64,000 bases of DNA from DTPU01 sp963827855 (GCA_963827855.1 CAWHBY010000004.1:682001-746000), one strand, 5' to 3'. Positions 32,774-41,063 are shown, counted from the first letter of the stretch. Numbers and translations: made by a program. Notes: generated by a model from the letters alone, not told the origin.

Positions 32774-33991
32774 TCACCAGGGTTCTCCCAGACCTCCTTG
32801 TATCGTACGAATGCGACCCCAGAGCGAGGCATCCGGCTGCGCACCGCGGAGGGCCATGGAACAGCACGTGGCTGCCAAGTCCTCTGCACGCGGTCTGGAA
32901 TTCGGATTCTCAACACCGGCCTCTACTGCGCGGCCGTACAGCTCCAGCGAGGCCCGCCTGTCACCGATGGCCTGATAGGCCTCGGCAATCGGGCGAAGGA
33001 CGCCCGCCCTGTAGATATTCGGAATGCCGGCCTTCTCGGCATCAAAGAGGCCTCGCAAGGCATCTGTGCCCAGCCGGGCCTTCTCCCTGCCGCCCGAGCG
33101 GAAGCGCAGGACTGCAAGCCTGGCCGCCATTGGGATGCGGTATTCCGCCGGCCAGGTGGCAGCGTCCATGAGCTGCTGCCCCTCATCGACGAGGCCCTGC
33201 GCCTTGGTCGGGTCCTGGTGGTCCAGTGCCGATCCAGCCATCGTCATCAGGAGTTCTATACGCACAAAGACGGGCAGCTTGTCCCAGGAGGCCCTGATCC
33301 TCTCCTCCAACTGGGACCTCCGGGGCCCGTCGCCGTAGAAGCGGCCAAAGAGCTGGCCGTAGGCCTCCAGGACGTTCCTGACCACGTCGAAGTTGCCCGG
33401 CGCGATCATGGCGTCCATGATCTTCACCTGCTCATCCAGGCCATTGGCATCGCTGGCCATCGCCCTGCTTGCCTGAACCTTACCCGTCTCGGAGGGCTCC
33501 ACGTCGGCTCCCAGTCGGTCGGCCTGTTGGCCCTCGCCGAGGCAGGCAAGGACACCGGCGATCTTGACGTTGATCCTGGCCTTGTGCCAGTCCTCGGCCC
33601 TGGCTGCCTCCTGACGCGATGCCTCCAGGTACGGTTCCACCCGGTCCTTCTTCGCCCCGTGCCGGACGTAATAGGCAGCCAGATCTGCGTATGCACTACC
33701 TCGCCGCCAGTTGGCGATCCGGTCTGCGTAGCGAAGGGCCCGCTCAGGCTCGCCCAGCTCCAGGCAGGTCTTCACCACGTTCTCCTGGCACGTGGAGCGA
33801 TCCGCGATGTGCGGATTGACCGGTATGCGGGAGGCAACTGCAAAGGCGAGTTCCAGCAGCTCGCCCTGGTAGGGCGCAAGCCGTGTCTCGCTTTGAGAGA
33901 CGGTCTGTCTCGCGTCGTTAGCAGGCTGGCGTCCTATGCACCCTGTAAGGCCGGCCCAAAGCACCAGTAGAAGTAGTCTAGCTCTCATCAT
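32774..33991 (-). CDS. Lipoprotein with helical repeats, partner of the TonB-dependent receptor
   Basis: 405 codons, start 33991. The leader ends in the lipobox LTGC. The mature protein is all-helical with TPR-like units (LELGEPERALRYADRIANWR, YADLAAYYVRHGAKKDRVEP, IAEAYQAIGDRRASLELYGR). Many TonB-dependent receptors are paired with a surface or periplasmic lipoprotein that binds substrate or assembles the complex. Here the gene is 30 bp upstream of the receptor and shares its Pho operator. I do not recognise the exact family. Confidence 0.75.
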   Translation of the reverse strand: MMRARLLLLVLWAGLTGCIGRQPANDARQTVSQSETRLAPYQGELLELAFAVASRIPVNPHIADRSTCQENVVKTCLELGEPERALRYADRIANWRRGSAYADLAAYYVRHGAKKDRVEPYLEASRQEAARAEDWHKARINVKIAGVLACLGEGQQADRLGADVEPSETGKVQASRAMASDANGLDEQVKIMDAMIAPGNFDVVRNVLEAYGQLFGRFYGDGPRRSQLEERIRASWDKLPVFVRIELLMTMAGSALDHQDPTKAQGLVDEGQQLMDAATWPAEYRIPMAARLAVLRFRSGGREKARLGTDALRGLFDAEKAGIPNIYRAGVLRPIAEAYQAIGDRRASLELYGRAVEAGVENPNSRPRAEDLAATCCSMALRGAQPDASLWGRIRTIQGGLGEPW

Positions 33992-34038
33992 AGCCCTGTC
34001 CGTGGATCAAGGTACAGTCGTACCTGTGTCGAAATACC

Positions 34039-34093
34039 ATCATAGCAAATAGTGGCAATCTGGGTAATCCGAATTGTGTTAGAGTATTGTTAA
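34039..34093 (-). promoter_or_regulatory. Pho operator and promoter of the lipoprotein/receptor operon (degenerate)
   Basis: On the minus strand there are two strong boxes, TTAAC (34093) and CTAAC (34082), then two weak positions in register (CGGAT 34071, GATTG 34060). TATGAT follows 11 bp later (34044-34039). The start codon is 65 bp from the last position, the spacing seen at stronger sites. Confidence 0.55.
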
Positions 34094-34126
34094 CTTGGGA
34101 TATCCTCGGTGCTCCGTGATACGCAA

Positions 34127-34162
34127 AACCTGATGGCAGCCGAAAACCGCTGCCATCAGGTT
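34127..34162 (-). terminator. Perfect 14-bp stem-loop terminator
   Basis: Arms 34127-34140 and 34149-34162 pair without mismatch around an 8-nt loop. On the minus strand the stem is followed by TTTTGCG. It sits 71 bp past the stop of the beta-helix gene and just upstream of the next Pho operator, so it insulates the two units. Confidence 0.75.
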
Positions 34163-34232
34163 GTCGAGGATACGCCCGCGATCGGGCCGATTATTCAACT
34201 CTACCCCGTTCGGACGCAGTTGGAGGGCCCGC

Positions 34233-35759
34233 TCAGTCGGTCATTCCATAGGCCGACGCCGCAGTCCAGCCGACCAGCCAGTTCGTGTTGGGGTCGAAGC
34301 CGCCGCGGTACGCAACAGGAGAGAAAAACCCATCGGCCGGGGCATGGTTGACGCTCACGGAAGCTTCCGGGGTCGCCGCACGCGGATTGATGTACGTGAC
34401 TGGGAGCATCTTCTTTCCGCCCTTGGTGACCAGGGCGCCGCGAGTGACGTTCGCCACAGGGGACACCGTCGCCATGACGTTGTTGTTGTTCGGATCCAGG
34501 ACGCCCCGGGCGATCGCCTCGGTGTAGGCCTTGGAGAACAGGTTGCTGTAGAACACGCTGTCGACCAGCTCAGCCAGCCTGCCGTTGGGGTCCTGGGCCT
34601 GGTAGAGAACCTTCGGATTATTGAAGCCATTCGGCTCAAACGTGCCGGCGTTGACCAGCGAGGTGACGCTGGCAGGAGTGGTCCAGGTCTGCTCCCAGGA
34701 GAGGGTGCCGTTGTAACCGTAACCATTGGCGCCATCGCCGTCCTTGTTGTCGAGCTTGACGAGTTCCTCGCCGAGGTCCATGAAGATCATGTTGTGGTAC
34801 TGGACCCGTGCGTTGTCGCGCCAGGCCGTACCCTGATCGCCGTCGATGGGCTGGCCCACGCAGGTGAAGTTGTAGATGGCGCAGCTCGTAACCGGCTGGG
34901 CATCTGAATCCTCGGCGCCATCGAACTCGAAGATGTTGTCGCCGACGCCAGAACCCTGGGAGGCATCCGCGCTGTAGCCCTGAACCACGAGCCCGAACTG
35001 GGCCTTGCCGCGCCAGCCCTCGTCCACGTCGAAGCTGTCATCGCCGATGTTCCAGATCGTGACGTACTTGTAGTTGGCAGTCCCGCCCCAGATCTCGATC
35101 CCGTCGTCCACGTTGTTCATGATCTCGATGTGATCCACCACGGTTTCCCGACCGATGCCGCCCATGGAAAGGCCGTTCAGCTCGTTGCCCAAGCCGAGGA
35201 CCCTGCCGCCGTAGCGAAGGGACAGGTAATGCAGGGCTCCACTGCAGTCGTCGTCATCGTTGCCGCCGTACATCTGCTTGGTGTCACCCGTGAATTCCGC
35301 AGTCAGGCCTTCCATCTGCTTCTGGCTCAGACCATCCGGCGTCTTGGCGTTGGCCCGGCCGTTGACCGTAATGGGCTGACCCGCATAGTGGGAAGAAGAA
35401 ATGAGGGCGTTGCCCATGATCGTCAGGTTGCCCCACTCATTGCATCCCTCGTGCCAGTGCTTCAGGTCATCCTTGGTGGAGGTCATGATGACCGGGGCCT
35501 CTTCAGTGCCATTGACGTAGATTTTGGCTCCCCGGCACACCGCAAGGCTGCCGCCCTTGTCTGCGTCACTCATCACGAGCGTGCCGGCCTCGATCGTCAG
35601 GGTCGCACCGGGCTCCACGTAGATCTGCTTCTGCAGATTGTAGACGTTGTCCGCCGTCCACGTCGTGGACTTCGTGATGTTCGAGCCCACCAGGAACTCC
35701 GACGCAGTGGCCGCTCCGGCCACAGTCGCCACAAGGGCGAGTACTGCCAACTTCTTCAT
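34233..35759 (-). CDS. Secreted beta-helix protein under Pho control
   Basis: 508 codons. I chose the ATG at 35759 (MKKLAVLALVATVAGAATAS signal peptide, GAGAAGG upstream) over an in-frame start 18 bp earlier. The mature protein begins GSNITKSTTWTADNVYNLQK, IYVEPGATLTIEAGTLVMSD, then WGNLTIMGNALI, the pattern of right-handed beta-helix surface proteins. Asp-rich segments (GGNDDDDCSGALHYLSLRYG, VDDGIEIWGG, GDDSFDVDEGW) suggest calcium binding. It has its own Pho operator and terminator and is divergent from the porin gene. Function is unknown; an extracellular role in acquiring organic phosphate is inference from context only. Confidence 0.75.
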   Translation of the reverse strand: MKKLAVLALVATVAGAATASEFLVGSNITKSTTWTADNVYNLQKQIYVEPGATLTIEAGTLVMSDADKGGSLAVCRGAKIYVNGTEEAPVIMTSTKDDLKHWHEGCNEWGNLTIMGNALISSSHYAGQPITVNGRANAKTPDGLSQKQMEGLTAEFTGDTKQMYGGNDDDDCSGALHYLSLRYGGRVLGLGNELNGLSMGGIGRETVVDHIEIMNNVDDGIEIWGGTANYKYVTIWNIGDDSFDVDEGWRGKAQFGLVVQGYSADASQGSGVGDNIFEFDGAEDSDAQPVTSCAIYNFTCVGQPIDGDQGTAWRDNARVQYHNMIFMDLGEELVKLDNKDGDGANGYGYNGTLSWEQTWTTPASVTSLVNAGTFEPNGFNNPKVLYQAQDPNGRLAELVDSVFYSNLFSKAYTEAIARGVLDPNNNNVMATVSPVANVTRGALVTKGGKKMLPVTYINPRAATPEASVSVNHAPADGFFSPVAYRGGFDPNTNWLVGWTAASAYGMTD

Positions 35760-35918
35760 AGGTCCTTCTCCTTTCACAGAGGTTGCCCTTCTCCGTCACG
35801 ATCCAGTGGCTACACAGTCACCGTTGAATCCCGGAGAATGTTGTCTTCCTTTCGATCTGCTCGCGAGCAGAGGGTGATCATCCGGCCAGCGTCATCGAGG
35901 ACCCGACCCGATACTTGC

Positions 35919-35971
35919 ATTTTAGAGGACCCTGTTAGCAGAGGATTAGGGCCCGGCTCAAATTGGATTAA
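35919..35971 (-). promoter_or_regulatory. Pho operator and promoter of the secreted beta-helix gene
   Basis: On the minus strand, boxes lie at 11 bp steps: TTAAT (35971), TGAGC (35960, weak), CTAAT (35949), CTAAC (35938). A good -10 TAAAAT lies 9 bp after the last box (35924-35919). The leader to the start codon is unusually long, about 150 nt. Confidence 0.7.
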
Positions 35972-36009
35972 AAAACCCGGAAGGCCTCGAGGCAGATTGG
36001 CCGCAACCA

Positions 36010-36063
36010 TTAACCAACTTCTAACAATGGCCTGACATTCCCCTAATCCACGTCGAACATACT
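36010..36063 (+). promoter_or_regulatory. Pho operator and promoter of the porin gene
   Basis: Boxes at 11 bp steps: TTAAC 36010, CTAAC 36021, CTGAC 36032, CTAAT 36043. A -10-like CATACT at 36058-36063 lies 10 bp after the last box. Together with the opposite-strand site at 35919-35971 it makes a divergent operator pair in the 381 bp gap 35760-36140, which holds nothing else of note. Confidence 0.75.
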
Positions 36064-36140
36064 TTCAGCAAGATGAGATGGGGTTCGAGACATGTGCGTC
36101 GCCCCGAAGTCGAAAGGCCCTTTTGATGGAGGCTCTAGGC

Positions 36141-37448
36141 ATGAAGAAGGGACTGTGTTGCGTGGTCGTGATCCTGGCTGGCACGGCATGTTCGCTGGCA
36201 AAGGCCGACGAGGTGACGGATCTCAAGGATCAACTGGCCGCCCAGGAGAGACAGACAGCCGAGATCAAGCAGCGGATCGACCAGTTGGAGGCCAGGCAGA
36301 AGATCAAGGAGAAGGCCGCTTCCGAGAAGCTCGCCGAGGTCGAGAAGAAGGCGGCGGAGAAGAAGGACCTGGCCCTGCCCGACTCGCTCAAGTGGGTCGA
36401 GACTATCAACCTGTCGGGCGATTTCAGGTTCAGGTACGAGATGATCGACCAGGAGGGCTCGCCACAACGGGACCGCCAGCGAATCCGGGCCAGGGTGGGC
36501 CTGGCCGCCAAGGCGAACAGCGAGTGGGACGTGGGCCTGCGTCTGGCGACCGGTGAGGGGGTCAAGGGCGGCGACCCGGTCTCGACGAACCAGACCCTGG
36601 GCCAGGCCTGGGCCCGAAAGCCCCTCTGGCTCGACAACGCCTTTCTCAACTATCATCCTGCTGCAGTCAAGGGGCTGTCGGTCACGGCCGGCAAGTTCGA
36701 CATGCCCTTCTACGCGGTCGGCAGGAACCAGCTCACCTGGGACCACGACCTGACGCCTGAAGGCGGGGCCATTCGCTACACGCTGCCGCTCTCCAAGCAG
36801 ACGAAGGTCACGGTCAATGGCGGCGGTTTCTGGATCGTCGAGAACTCGGCTGCAGCAGATCCTGCGCTGTGGGGAGCCCAGGGCTACCTGGAGCACAGCC
36901 TGGACAAGTCCACGGTCCTCCTGGGAGGAGTCAGCTTCTATGGCTTCGGCCATCTGAAAGGGGCGGGCGCACTGAACAGGCAATGGGACGGCACGACCTC
37001 GGACAAGTTCTTCGGCAACACCTCCGCAGGAGGCCTATTCGCCAATGACTACTCGCTTGTGGAGCCCTTCGCCGAGCTGGGCACCCGTTTCTCGAACCTG
37101 CCTGTGTCCGTGTTCGGCAGTTGGGTTACGAACACCGCGGCTGAGTCTGCCAGCGAGGACAGCGGCTGGCTGGTGGGTTTCAAGCTTAACAAGGCGGCAG
37201 ATCCGAAGACCTGGGAATTCGCGTACGACTACCGCGACGTAGGCAAGGATGCGGTCGTCGGGCAGTTCAATGACTCGGACTTCATCGGAGGTGGGACCGG
37301 CGGAAGGGGTCACAGATTCAACCTCGTGTACCAGGTGGCCAAGAACGTCCAGGGCAGCCTGACATACTACGCCGATACGATCACCAGAACCAGCACGGAC
37401 GTGGGCTACAACCGGTTCCAGGCGGACGTGGTGGTCAAGTTCAAGTAG
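36141..37448 (+). CDS. Putative outer-membrane porin with periplasmic coiled coil
   Basis: 435 codons from the ATG at 36141 (GGAGG eight bases upstream). Signal peptide to about residue 24, then a coiled coil (DLKDQLAAQERQTAEIKQRI, then Lys/Glu-rich to about residue 75) of the kind that tethers porins to the cell wall. A ~360-residue beta-barrel follows with alternating strands (INLSGDFRFRYEMIDQEGSP, DVGLRLATGEG, NAFLNYHPAAVKGLSVTAGK, FNLVYQVAKNVQGSLTYYAD), ending VVVKFK. The pattern matches the 'putative porin' family. It has a Pho operator and is followed by pstS, so by analogy it is a phosphate- or polyphosphate-starvation porin. Confidence 0.85.
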   Translation: MKKGLCCVVVILAGTACSLAKADEVTDLKDQLAAQERQTAEIKQRIDQLEARQKIKEKAASEKLAEVEKKAAEKKDLALPDSLKWVETINLSGDFRFRYEMIDQEGSPQRDRQRIRARVGLAAKANSEWDVGLRLATGEGVKGGDPVSTNQTLGQAWARKPLWLDNAFLNYHPAAVKGLSVTAGKFDMPFYAVGRNQLTWDHDLTPEGGAIRYTLPLSKQTKVTVNGGGFWIVENSAAADPALWGAQGYLEHSLDKSTVLLGGVSFYGFGHLKGAGALNRQWDGTTSDKFFGNTSAGGLFANDYSLVEPFAELGTRFSNLPVSVFGSWVTNTAAESASEDSGWLVGFKLNKAADPKTWEFAYDYRDVGKDAVVGQFNDSDFIGGGTGGRGHRFNLVYQVAKNVQGSLTYYADTITRTSTDVGYNRFQADVVVKFK

Positions 37449-37453
37449 CCCTA

Positions 37454-37507
37454 TTCACAAAGACCTGACGCGATGCTAATCGAATCCTAATGTTGGACGC
37501 GTAGAAG
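37454..37507 (+). promoter_or_regulatory. Pho operator and promoter of pstSCAB
   Basis: Boxes at 11 bp steps: TTCAC 37454, CTGAC 37465, CTAAT 37476, CTAAT 37487. A -10-like TAGAAG at 37502-37507 lies 10 bp after the last box. The start codon at 37568 is 77 bp from the last box. The pst operon is the standard Pho target, which anchors the interpretation of all nine sites. Confidence 0.8.
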
Positions 37508-37558
37508 AGGTAAGAGATAAGAAGTAGGAAGCAAGAAGTAAGAAACAGGAAGCAAGGG
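37508..37558. repeat. Heptamer tandem array in the pstS leader
   Basis: About seven degenerate 7-bp units (AGATAAG, AAGTAGG, AAGCAAG, AAGTAAG type) run from the -10 to the ribosome-binding site, so they would be transcribed into the pstS 5' leader. Confidence 0.7.
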
Positions 37559-37567
37559 AGGTATGCA

Positions 37568-38389
37568 ATGAGACTCATGAGATGGTGTGTGCTGGCAGCC
37601 GTCGTGGCGATCGCAGGCATGGCGACGGCAGAAACCCTTCGGATCGAGGGCTCCACGACGGTGGGGCCCATCGCTGACGCCTTCGCGGACTACTTCAAGA
37701 CGGTGCAGCCGGGCCTGGAGATCACGGTCAACAAGACGGGCAGCGGAAACGGTGCAGCCGCATTGATCGATGGCCGCTGTGATATCGCCCCCATGAGCCG
37801 CTTCATGAAGACAGACGAGGAATTCAAGAAGGCGGTTGAAAAGGGGGTCACGCCGGTGGCTCACGTGGTGGCCCTGGACGCCGTCTGCGTGATCGTGCAC
37901 CCCTCGAATCCAGTGAAGGATCTCAAGGGCGAGCAGGTCCGGGACATCTACAAGGGAACGATCAAGAACTGGAAGGAACTGGGTGGCCCTGACATGCCGA
38001 TCGTCGTGGTCAGCCGCGACACTTCGTCCGGGACCTATGAGACCTTCCATGAGATGGTGATGAAGAAGCAGGACATGGCCCCGGGCGTGGAGTACGTCAA
38101 TGGCAATCCTCAGTCGCACGCACGGATCAGCACCACCGCGGGTGCGATGGGATACGTGGGCCTGGGGTTTGTGGATGCCAAAGTTAGGGCCCTCAAGGTC
38201 GACGGGGTCGAGCCTACCCGGGAAAAGGTGGTCGGTGGGACCTATCCGATATCCAGACCGCTCTTCCTTTTCACCAATGGATATCCGAAACTGGGGTCGA
38301 CCCTGTACAAGTTCGTGACCTTCTACCTGACGGAAAAGGGTCAGGAACTCATCGAGGCCAGGGGCTTCGTGCCGGTGACGAAGTACTAA
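37568..38389 (+). CDS. pstS: Phosphate ABC transporter substrate-binding protein
   Basis: 273 codons, ATG at 37568 with AGGGAGG upstream. Signal peptide to about residue 21 (GMATAETL). Phosphate-binding motifs are IEGSTTVGPIADAFADYF, NKTGSGNGAAALIDGRCDIA and SRDTSSGTYETFHEMVM. The length and motifs fit the shorter PstS class that is exported as a free or weakly anchored protein. It captures phosphate in the periplasm for PstCAB. It lies behind a Pho operator and ahead of pstC, with a stem-loop in between. Confidence 0.96.
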   Translation: MRLMRWCVLAAVVAIAGMATAETLRIEGSTTVGPIADAFADYFKTVQPGLEITVNKTGSGNGAAALIDGRCDIAPMSRFMKTDEEFKKAVEKGVTPVAHVVALDAVCVIVHPSNPVKDLKGEQVRDIYKGTIKNWKELGGPDMPIVVVSRDTSSGTYETFHEMVMKKQDMAPGVEYVNGNPQSHARISTTAGAMGYVGLGFVDAKVRALKVDGVEPTREKVVGGTYPISRPLFLFTNGYPKLGSTLYKFVTFYLTEKGQELIEARGFVPVTKY

Positions 38390-38396
38390 CAAGGAT

Positions 38397-38415
38397 GGCG
38401 TCTGGCACAGACGCC
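38397..38415 (+). other. Stem-loop in the pstS-pstC gap
   Basis: An 8-bp stem (GGCGTCTG/CAGACGCC) with a 3-nt loop starts 7 bp after the pstS stop. There is no T-tract, so it is more likely a stabiliser or processing signal than a terminator. Confidence 0.55.
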
Positions 38416-38457
38416 CTACAAGACATGCGACGCAGAAGGCATACAGGTGGCCTGTAG

Positions 38458-39440
38458 ATGGCAACGCAAGCAGAGAACTCAATAGCACTTCCCACACCAG
38501 CGGCCGATAGTACCTATCGGCCGCTGGTGCTTACGCCTGCAGAGGACCTCAAGGGATACGTCCTCTCCAGGCTGGGCCACGGAGTTCTCTTTGCCATCAC
38601 CTGCACGTCGGTCCTGTCTGTGCTGCTGATCTTCGTCTTCGTGGCCCGTGAGGCCCTCCCCTTCCTTCGCGACTACAGTGTGGCCCGCTTCCTGACCCAG
38701 AGCGACTGGTATCCAGAGGCCGGCCATGCCCGGTTCGGCGTCCTGGCCGTGATCGTGGGCTCCGCCTACGTGACTGTGGCGGCCCTGGTCTTTGCCGTGC
38801 CGACCGGCATCCTGGCCGCGGTCTTCCTGAGCGACATCGTGGGATTCCGGGCGAGGAGCTGGATCAAGCCTGTAATCGAGGTCCTGGCCGCAGTCCCCTC
38901 CGTGGCATATGGCTTCTTTGCGGTCCGGGTCCTTGCGCCTGGATGCAGACGCACTGGGGCATGGCCACAGGGACCAACGCCCTCAACTGCTCGATCGTCC
39001 TGGCCGTGATGGCCGTGCCGACGATCATCAGCGTGGCGGAGGACTCGATTTCTGCCCTGGGGCGTGACCTGCGGGAGGCCTCCTACAGCCTGGGCTCCAC
39101 GCGTGCAGAGACGATCTTCAAGGTGGTGATCCCGGCTGCACACAGCGGCATCATCGCGGCCGTGGTCCTGGGGATGATGAGGGCTATCGGCGAGACCATG
39201 GTGGTCTGGATGGCCTCGGGCAACGCCAATCAGATCCCGCACCCTTGGTGGAACCTGTCCCAGTCCATCCGCACGATGACCGCAACGGTCGCCGGCGAGA
39301 TGGGCGAAACAGCCAAGGGTTCCGCGCACTATGGCGCCCTGTTTGCTGTAGGCGTAGTGCTGCTGGTTGTGACATTCGGTCTGAACCTCATCAGTGAGGC
39401 CCTGCTGGCCAGGGGCAGGAAGGCAGCGGGAAGGTCATGA
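38458..39440 (+). CDS. pstC: Phosphate ABC transporter permease PstC, one-base deletion near 38940
   Basis: From the ATG at 38458 (AGGTGG upstream) the frame covers the N-terminal helix (GVLFAITCTSVLSVLLIFVF), GVLAVIVGSAYVTVAALVFA and EVLAAVPSVAYGFFAVRVLA. It then breaks at 38938-38942. The other frame continues WMQTHWGMATGTNALNCSIV, TIISVAEDSISALGRDLREA and GMMRAIGETMVVWMASGNAN to 39440. One missing base in CCx-TGG restores the family sequence APWMQ, so a sequencing deletion is likely. Inner-membrane channel half of the Pst importer. Its stop overlaps the pstA start by 4 bp. A strong palindrome lies inside its first codons. Confidence 0.9.
38495..38529 (+). other. Perfect 16-bp hairpin inside the start of pstC
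   Basis: Arms 38495-38510 and 38514-38529 are perfectly complementary around a 3-nt loop and very GC-rich. The hairpin begins 37 bp after the pstC start codon and covers about codons 13-24. Its position between pstS and the bulk of pstC suggests a role in uneven expression of the binding protein and the permeases. Confidence 0.8.
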
Positions 39441-41062
39441 GGCTCCTCATCCGGCAGGGTCTGGACAAGGTCTTCACAGCCCTCACGGCTGCGACCGTGG
39501 TGCTCCTGTCCCTGGTGCTGCTGGTCGTGCTGGGCCCCATGATCCTCAAGGGAGGCAGCGCCCTGCTCTTCCACGGCACCATCGAGTTCAGACGCATGCA
39601 GTCCAGCCTGTTCAACCGCGGCTCTCGCACCAGTCTGGCCGCCGAGATGGCTCAGGCCGCCGCCGCCCGTCAGGAGGTCTACGAACTCATCGACGGCTTC
39701 AGGCAGGGCATAGACACCGAATTCCTCAAGGAGCAGGCCGGCCGTATCCACCGCCAGTTCGGCCAGGAGCTCCAGGACAAGGGCATCAAGGGCGAGGTGT
39801 ACTCAGGCCTGCGATCGCTCACCCGGGATCTCCGGACGCGGCTCGAGCACGCACTGGACAGCCACGATCCGAACGTCGTCCAGCAGGACCTCGGCTATGT
39901 CCTGGGCTTTGCTGACGACAGCCGGTTCAAGGGGACCTCGGCCGAGGGATTCTTCGGGATCGCCCGCCAGTTCCAGAGGGCCGCGGGCCGCGTGAACCTG
40001 GAGAGACAGCGGGAGTATGCCTCTTCGCTGGCCGAGCTTGAGGGCATCCTCGGGGAGCTGCTCGGCCCAAGGCCTGGGACTCCCCTTCCGCCGCTGGTCA
40101 GGCAGCAGTACGGCGCAACCCGGTGGGAGCAGGCCCAGGCCATCCTCCACCGATTCTCCTTCGCCGAGCAGTGGGTCGAGGAGCGGCCCGGCATGCCTCT
40201 CGTCCGGCGGGAGGCCCCCAGACGCCTGCAGTTTGCTGGCACGGACCTGGAGCCCCTGTTCGACTATGTCCCGAGCCGCGCGGTCGAGATGCTGAAACCC
40301 CGGTTGACCTTCTACTGGCAGTTCCTGATCGACGACAGCGTGGAGAGCCACACGTTTGGCGGCGTTGGGCCCGAGTTGCTCGGGACCCTGCTCATCACCC
40401 TGCTGGGCATGCTCTTCGTGGTGCCCCTGGGCGTGATCTCCGCGGCCTATCTTGTGGAGCAGGCGGGCGAGAACTGGGTCGTGCGGATCATCCGGCTGTG
40501 CATTAACACCCTTGCCGGTGTGCCGAGCATCGTGTTCGGCCTGTTTGGACTCGCCTTCTTTGTCCTGACCGTATTGCCCAGCCTGGGGATGCAGCCGAAG
40601 CCCTGCGTGCTGGCCGCGTCCCTGACCCTTGCCGTGCTGACGCTGCCCGTGATGATCCGCTCCAGCGAAGAGGCCATCAAGGCAGTGCCCCAGAACTTCA
40701 AAGAAGGCGCCCTCGCCCTTGGAGCCAGTCCCTTCAGGGCCTTTGTGACCGTGACCTTGCCTGCCGCGCTCCCCGGCATCCTGACCGGCGTGATCCTGAG
40801 CCTCAGCCGCATCGCGGGCGAGACCGCGCCCGTGCTCTTTACTGGCGCAGTGGCCATGGGCCCCGTGCCGAATTCCCTGCTGGATCCGACGCGGACCCTG
40901 TCCTACGGCAGCTACGACATGGCAGTGGGCGACCGCATCGCCATGATGTTTCCGCACAACCAGTACGGCATGGTCGTCACACTCGTCGCCCTGATCCTCG
41001 TCCTCAACGCCCTGGCCATCGTGCTGCGGATGCGGGTCTATAAGGGGCTGAAGGGACAGTGA
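39437..41062 (+). CDS. pstA: Phosphate ABC transporter permease PstA with a large periplasmic insertion
   Basis: 541 codons, about 250 more than typical PstA. TM1 is at about residues 14-38. The usual permease core starts at about 305 (GGVGPELLGTLLITLLGMLF), with GVPSIVFGLFGLAFFVLTVL, the EAA-type loop RSSEEAIKAVPQNFKEGALA-LGAS, and SLSRIAGETAPVLFTGAVAM. Between them lie ~230 hydrophilic, helix-prone residues (AEMAQAAAARQEVYELIDGF, LTRDLRTRLEHALDSHDPNV, REYASSLAELEGILGELLG). These should face the periplasm, near PstS. The reading frame is intact and codon use looks like the neighbours, so the insertion is real. It overlaps pstC by 4 bp. Confidence 0.93.
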   Translation: MRLLIRQGLDKVFTALTAATVVLLSLVLLVVLGPMILKGGSALLFHGTIEFRRMQSSLFNRGSRTSLAAEMAQAAAARQEVYELIDGFRQGIDTEFLKEQAGRIHRQFGQELQDKGIKGEVYSGLRSLTRDLRTRLEHALDSHDPNVVQQDLGYVLGFADDSRFKGTSAEGFFGIARQFQRAAGRVNLERQREYASSLAELEGILGELLGPRPGTPLPPLVRQQYGATRWEQAQAILHRFSFAEQWVEERPGMPLVRREAPRRLQFAGTDLEPLFDYVPSRAVEMLKPRLTFYWQFLIDDSVESHTFGGVGPELLGTLLITLLGMLFVVPLGVISAAYLVEQAGENWVVRIIRLCINTLAGVPSIVFGLFGLAFFVLTVLPSLGMQPKPCVLAASLTLAVLTLPVMIRSSEEAIKAVPQNFKEGALALGASPFRAFVTVTLPAALPGILTGVILSLSRIAGETAPVLFTGAVAMGPVPNSLLDPTRTLSYGSYDMAVGDRIAMMFPHNQYGMVVTLVALILVLNALAIVLRMRVYKGLKGQ

Positions 41063-41063
41063 A

